From an uncultured Christensenella sp. (lineage in GTDB: Bacteria > Bacillota > Clostridia > Christensenellales > UBA3700), in NCBI GenBank assembly GCA_910583995.1, contig CAJTYW010000022.1, positions 1 through 9,536 on the forward strand: a stretch of 9,536 bases of DNA. Direction: 5' to 3'. The notes beneath the pieces were generated by a model. That model saw nothing but the letters and a program-made list of their open reading frames with translations. It was not told the DNA's origin and searched no databases. The position numbers and the translations under genes are program-made. This document shows, piece by piece, positions 7,276-9,536 of the stretch; position 1 is the stretch's first letter, and each line of letters starts with the position of its first letter.

Positions 7276-7307
7276 AAGCGGTATAAAACGAGTGTTTTAT
7301 ACCGCTT
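7276..7307 (+). terminator. Hairpin/terminator in repeat copy 1
   Basis: A perfect 14-bp stem (7276-7289 with 7294-7307, AAGCGGTATAAAAC) with loop GAGT, followed by a weak T-rich tract (ATTTATTTGT). It lies 130 bases after the TetR-type gene and could stop its transcript before the surface-protein unit. The equivalent stem at 9364-9394 differs by compensatory changes, which shows that the pairing itself is conserved. Confidence 0.7.
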
Positions 7308-7404
7308 ATTTATTTGTAAAGTTTTATTTTGTGATTTTGTTTGTTTTATGCAATAATCCTTGCAAAAATCGGGAGTAAATAACAAAAAAGCAAGCTAGAA
7401 ATGT

Positions 7405-7440
7405 AAAAAAAGAGTACATAGAATAAATATATCTATGTAC
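7405..7440 (-). terminator. Terminator formed by the left inverted repeat (OFF-orientation transcript)
   Basis: Read on the minus strand, the left repeat folds into a 9-bp stem (GTACATAGA with TCTATGTAC) and is followed after two bases by seven Ts (plus 7405-7411). A transcript from the minus-facing promoter at 7454-7483 would meet it within a few bases of starting and should end after roughly 45 bases. The stem is AT-rich, so strength is uncertain, but the T run is conserved at 9492-9498 in the second copy. Confidence 0.6.
7413..7440 (+). repeat. Left inverted repeat of the putative invertible promoter
   Basis: This 28-base sequence is the exact reverse complement of 7564-7591. Within it, 9-bp palindromic arms GTACATAGA and TCTATGTAC surround the asymmetric 9-base core ATAAATATA. 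Arms around a directional core is the typical layout of a site-specific recombinase site. A third near-identical site lies at 9501-9527 in the same orientation as this one. Confidence 0.9.
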
Positions 7441-7563
7441 ATATTATATGAATATTATAAGGGCAAATGTAAGCTTTTGTCAAGGCTACGCTCAAGACTT
7501 TGTAAGATATTTAGTTAAATTTAACAAAAAATACATATTCAGTTTTAAAAAACACCTTAAAAA
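7441..7563 (-). promoter_or_regulatory. Putative invertible promoter segment, sequenced in the OFF orientation
   Basis: These 123 bases lie between exact 28-bp inverted repeats and hold no reading frame. They carry one strong promoter, on the minus strand, facing away from the surface-protein gene. No TTGACA/TATAAT-like pair points toward the gene. Recombination between the repeats would flip the segment and place the promoter -10 box at about 7545-7550, close to 60 bases before the ATG at 7611. This layout matches known invertible promoters that phase-vary surface proteins in Bacteroides and in clostridia. The recombinase is not encoded in the window. Flipping is inferred, not observed. Confidence 0.8.
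7454..7483 (-). promoter_or_regulatory. Consensus promoter facing away from the dockerin gene
   Basis: On the minus strand TTGACA (plus 7478-7483) is followed after 18 bases by TATAAT (plus 7454-7459). Both boxes match consensus exactly. The start would be near 7447, and the transcript immediately enters the left repeat and its T run. It is the only consensus promoter within several hundred bases of the surface-protein gene, and it points the wrong way in this sequence. Confidence 0.85.
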
Positions 7564-7591
7564 GTACATAGATATATTTATTCTATGTACT
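7564..7591 (-). repeat. Right inverted repeat of the putative invertible promoter
   Basis: Exact reverse complement of 7413-7440. The core here reads TATATTTAT on the plus strand, so the site is in the opposite orientation to the left one, as needed for inversion rather than excision. It ends 6 bases before the ribosome binding site of the dockerin gene. Its outer flank lacks a T run, so in the ON state transcription should pass through to the gene. Confidence 0.9.
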
Positions 7592-7610
7592 TAAATAAAG
7601 GAGAGTATAT

Positions 7611-9284
7611 ATGAAACATTTAGGATATCAACAGGATAGAAGTAGTTTAAAAATTAAAACAATGTTAGTTGCTTTTTTTATGCTTGCAATAATATCTGCA
7701 TTAGTAATACTTTCAGTTAAACAGGTTGAGAATGTTTTTGCATTAGAGAATAATAATACAGCAGTAAAAGTAGGGGAAGGCAAAGCATTATGGGATACTA
7801 AAAGTAGTAGTTTTAATTATGATGTACTATATGATTTAAAAGAAAAGCTGTTTGGAAAAGATGAAGGAGTGAGTTATATAAAATCAATGACAGATGTACA
7901 AACGCAAGCAAATGTGGTACCTGCTTCAGAAATTAACAAGAGAGTTGGCAATGAAAAAGAAGGATTGGTTGTAAGATTAGGTGGTTATTTATGGAGTGCG
8001 GCATCGCTAACTCTTGCAGATATTGGTGACAAAAAAGATAATGTTGTATTAACTCTTTATTTAGTCGAACCTTATTCACAGCAAAATTGCCAGTTTAATG
8101 AAACTTATCCTGTAGGAGATAAGCGCGGAGATAATGTTTATAGTAATAGTTCTATAAGAAATATGTATTTGAGACAAAATGCGTGGTCATTATTTAGCGG
8201 TGGTGATTTTGCAGAACAATATCTAGTACAGCCTAAATATATAAAATACCAACAAAATCAAACTGCCTTTCAAAGGGAGAGTGGAAAAACTAATCATTAT
8301 ATTAACGAAGCACTAGGTGAGATGTCTAATAACTGGACATACGATGATGAATATTTACCTGATGAAATATTTGGCGGAAAGAGATACGATGATTGGGGAA
8401 ATGACTATATATGGATACCTTCACTGACAGAAGTTGGTACTTCAAATAATTTGAATACGACTTGTATTTGGAAATTAAGTGAAGAACAGAGACGCTGGAC
8501 ATATAGTAGTTCAAATTTTAGCAATAATTATGCGTGGTTGCGTAGTGGGTATACGACCACGATGTCTGGTAGATATAAAAATATTTATACTATTTCTTGT
8601 GAGAGCAGAATGGTATCACAACCTGTTTCTAGTGCTTATGGCATTCGTCCCGCTATACACCTTAATTTAACTGCAGCAGGACAAGATACAATAGGAAAAG
8701 GCGTAAGTTTTGATGAAAATTCCGATTTTGAATATATCTATAAAGATAGTAATAATATAAGACAAAGTTATGCTACAAATGGATATGAGCATAACAACAA
8801 TGATAAAGAAATTGCAACTACAAACGGAGAAACAAGATATATATTAGGTGTTAAAAACAATACAACTATTTATACTCTTCTTAATAGTTTGAAAAGTGAT
8901 AACAGCTTAATAAATATATGCGATAATAATGGCAACGACATATATTGCGGAATAATAGTTGCAGGATTTGTACCAGAATATATAGGTAATCAAGTAATTG
9001 GTACAGGGTGGTACATAGAATTTTATGATATGTTTAACAAAAAAAAGGTTATAGAAAAGGTGTATATTTCTGTATTAGGTGATGTAAATGGCGACGGCAG
9101 AATAAGTGCAAGTGATGTTATGTATATAAGGGCTATAGCAAATGATAAAAATTTATACGATAGTTTAGATACGGAAGTAAAGCTTGCGTGTATGATATTG
9201 AACAAAGGGTCAGTTACATCGGTGGATAGTGAAATACTTTTAAACATAATGTCATACAAGTTAACTATTGACATATTCTATTAA
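7611..9284 (+). CDS. Secreted DUF6273-like domain protein with C-terminal dockerin
   Basis: The 557-residue product starts with a basic region and a hydrophobic signal segment (about 17-36); cleavage after VFA (44) is plausible. Residues 110-355 resemble DUF6273, a C-type-lectin/formylglycine-enzyme-like fold. Signs are GLVVRLGGYLWSAA (118-131), DYIWIPSLTEV (265-275), YAWLRS (307-312) and the closing GIRPAIHLNL (344-353). A linker domain (360-488) precedes a type I dockerin (489-555). The first calcium loop is intact (Asp491, Asn493, Asp495, Gly496, Asp502); in the second, Met528, Leu530 and Lys532 replace the ligands and only Asp539 remains. A dockerin would attach it to a cohesin-bearing surface partner. 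GGAGAG (7600-7605) precedes the ATG. Its expression is probably switched by the inverted-repeat-flanked promoter upstream. The ligand or substrate is unknown; the domain names are from memory of motifs. Confidence 0.82.
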   Translation: MKHLGYQQDRSSLKIKTMLVAFFMLAIISALVILSVKQVENVFALENNNTAVKVGEGKALWDTKSSSFNYDVLYDLKEKLFGKDEGVSYIKSMTDVQTQANVVPASEINKRVGNEKEGLVVRLGGYLWSAASLTLADIGDKKDNVVLTLYLVEPYSQQNCQFNETYPVGDKRGDNVYSNSSIRNMYLRQNAWSLFSGGDFAEQYLVQPKYIKYQQNQTAFQRESGKTNHYINEALGEMSNNWTYDDEYLPDEIFGGKRYDDWGNDYIWIPSLTEVGTSNNLNTTCIWKLSEEQRRWTYSSSNFSNNYAWLRSGYTTTMSGRYKNIYTISCESRMVSQPVSSAYGIRPAIHLNLTAAGQDTIGKGVSFDENSDFEYIYKDSNNIRQSYATNGYEHNNNDKEIATTNGETRYILGVKNNTTIYTLLNSLKSDNSLINICDNNGNDIYCGIIVAGFVPEYIGNQVIGTGWYIEFYDMFNKKKVIEKVYISVLGDVNGDGRISASDVMYIRAIANDKNLYDSLDTEVKLACMILNKGSVTSVDSEILLNIMSYKLTIDIFY

Positions 9285-9363
9285 TTTTAGATTGCTAACA
9301 ACGTCTTTTAAGCCAAAATAATTCTTAAATTCAACTAAATAAATTAAAAATAACAATATGTTC

Positions 9364-9402
9364 AAGCACCATAAAACGATTGTTTATGGTGCTTATTTTT
9401 TT
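9364..9402 (+). terminator. Intrinsic terminator of the dockerin gene
   Basis: A 12-bp stem (AAGCACCATAAA at 9364-9375 with its complement at 9383-9394) followed by seven Ts (9396-9402), 80 bases after the dockerin stop. It is the counterpart of the hairpin at 7276-7307; three consecutive base pairs differ but pairing is kept. Confidence 0.9.
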
Positions 9403-9500
9403 GTAAAGTTTTTATTTTTAAATTTAGGTGTTTAATGCAATAATCCTATCAAAAATCGGGGGTAAATGGTAAAAATAGTAGGTAGAAATGTAAAAAAAGA

Positions 9501-9527
9501 GTACATAGAATAAGTATATCTATGTAC
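9501..9527 (+). repeat. Third recombination-like site, same orientation as the left inverted repeat
   Basis: Same 9-bp arms as at 7414-7440, with core ATAAGTATA in place of ATAAATATA. The only difference among 27 bases is the exact central position. By analogy it is the left repeat of the next invertible promoter, whose partner lies beyond the window. It is in direct orientation to 7414-7440 and inverted to 7564-7590. Confidence 0.85.
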
Positions 9528-9536
9528 ATATTATAT

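Larger units (their letters stand above)
7218..7449 (+). repeat. Intercassette repeat, copy 1
   Basis: About 230 bases that recur at 9306-9536 with the same order of parts. They open with TTTTAAGCCAAA, followed by a hairpin, a GTAAAGTTTT stretch, TGCAATAATCCT, CAAAAATCGGG, AGAAATG, a seven-A run, the 27-base recombination-like site, and ATATTATAT. Similarity is strongest in the last 50 bases, where only the central base of the site differs. The two copies flank the dockerin gene and define a unit of about 2.09 kb. They are not an insertion sequence: no transposase is present and no target duplication is seen. Confidence 0.88.
9306..9536 (+). repeat. Intercassette repeat, copy 2 (runs off the window)
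   Basis: The second copy of the block at 7218-7449, about 2.09 kb downstream and in the same orientation, after the dockerin gene. It carries the same ordered landmarks, the terminator hairpin, the seven-A run and the recombination-like site, and ends in ATATTATAT, matching the first bases of the invertible segment (7441-7449). The window stops here, so another invertible promoter and a further surface-protein gene are expected just to the right. Confidence 0.85.

Noticed and set aside
7203..7385. 60-codon minus-strand frame in the intercassette repeat
   Set aside because: It runs through the terminator hairpin, has no good ribosome binding site, and the repeat shows conservation of RNA structure rather than coding character.
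7413..7591. Inverted repeats as ends of a miniature transposable element
   Set aside because: There is no target-site duplication, the repeats carry an arms-core-arms structure, the enclosed DNA is a promoter, and the left site belongs to a larger conserved cassette repeat placed in a functional position twice.
8500..8670. Possible diversity-generating retroelement variable region in the lectin-like domain
   Set aside because: The fold is suggestive, but no template repeat, reverse transcriptase or accessory gene is present in the window, and AAT-rich codons are expected in such AT-rich DNA.
9023..9274. Minus-strand 83-codon frame opposite the dockerin region
   Set aside because: It is antisense to a coherent dockerin domain and has no domain character of its own. 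Other antisense or shifted frames inside the large genes were dropped for the same reason.
1..9536. CRISPR array, tRNA, rRNA or prophage genes
   Set aside because: No regularly spaced repeats of CRISPR type, no cloverleaf or rRNA segments, and no phage structural, integrase or transposase gene were seen.

Overview
The window is very AT-rich, with perfect sigma70-type promoters (TTGACA/TATAAT), strong GGAG ribosome binding sites and classic hairpin-plus-T terminators. Together with a Gram-positive-looking lipoprotein and a dockerin-type secreted protein, this points to a low-GC Bacillota, most likely an anaerobic gut Clostridia lineage. That assignment is inference; there is no rRNA or other taxonomic marker here.

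Layout. Bases 1-860 contain no convincing gene, only a strong terminator near 664-705. A consensus promoter (862-890) then drives a lipoprotein gene of unknown function (1037-1588), closed by a perfect 17-bp hairpin terminator. A small Cro/C1-type regulator (1800-2042, minus) is divergent from a two-helix membrane protein (2226-2552), with a promoter and palindromic sites between them. A ferritin-like, diiron-type protein of 425 residues (2646-3923) follows. It converges on a two-gene minus-strand operon: an extended SDR/NAD-dependent epimerase with a C-terminal zinc-ribbon-like tail (4888-6432), translationally coupled by a 4-base overlap to a flavodoxin/2x[4Fe-4S] ferredoxin fusion (4031-4891). 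A TetR-type regulator (6631-7146) is divergent from this operon and probably controls it and itself from the shared promoter region.

The most interesting part is 7200-9536. A secreted protein with a DUF6273-like (C-type-lectin/formylglycine-enzyme-like) domain and a C-terminal dockerin (7611-9284) is preceded by what looks like an invertible promoter. Two exact 28-bp inverted repeats (7413-7440 and 7564-7591) bracket 123 bp that hold a perfect TTGACA-18-TATAAT promoter pointing AWAY from the gene. The sequenced state therefore looks OFF. Inversion would place the promoter about 60 bases upstream of the ATG. In the OFF orientation the promoter runs straight into the left repeat, which is a hairpin followed by seven Ts and so a built-in terminator. 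Each repeat is built like a site-specific recombinase site: 9-bp palindromic arms around a 9-bp asymmetric core.

The roughly 230 bases ending in the left repeat, including a terminator hairpin with compensatory changes, recur after the gene (9306-9536). That copy ends in another recombination-like site whose only difference is the exact central base. This implies a tandem array of phase-variable surface-protein cassettes of about 2.1 kb continuing to the right of the window. No recombinase is encoded here, so it must act in trans.
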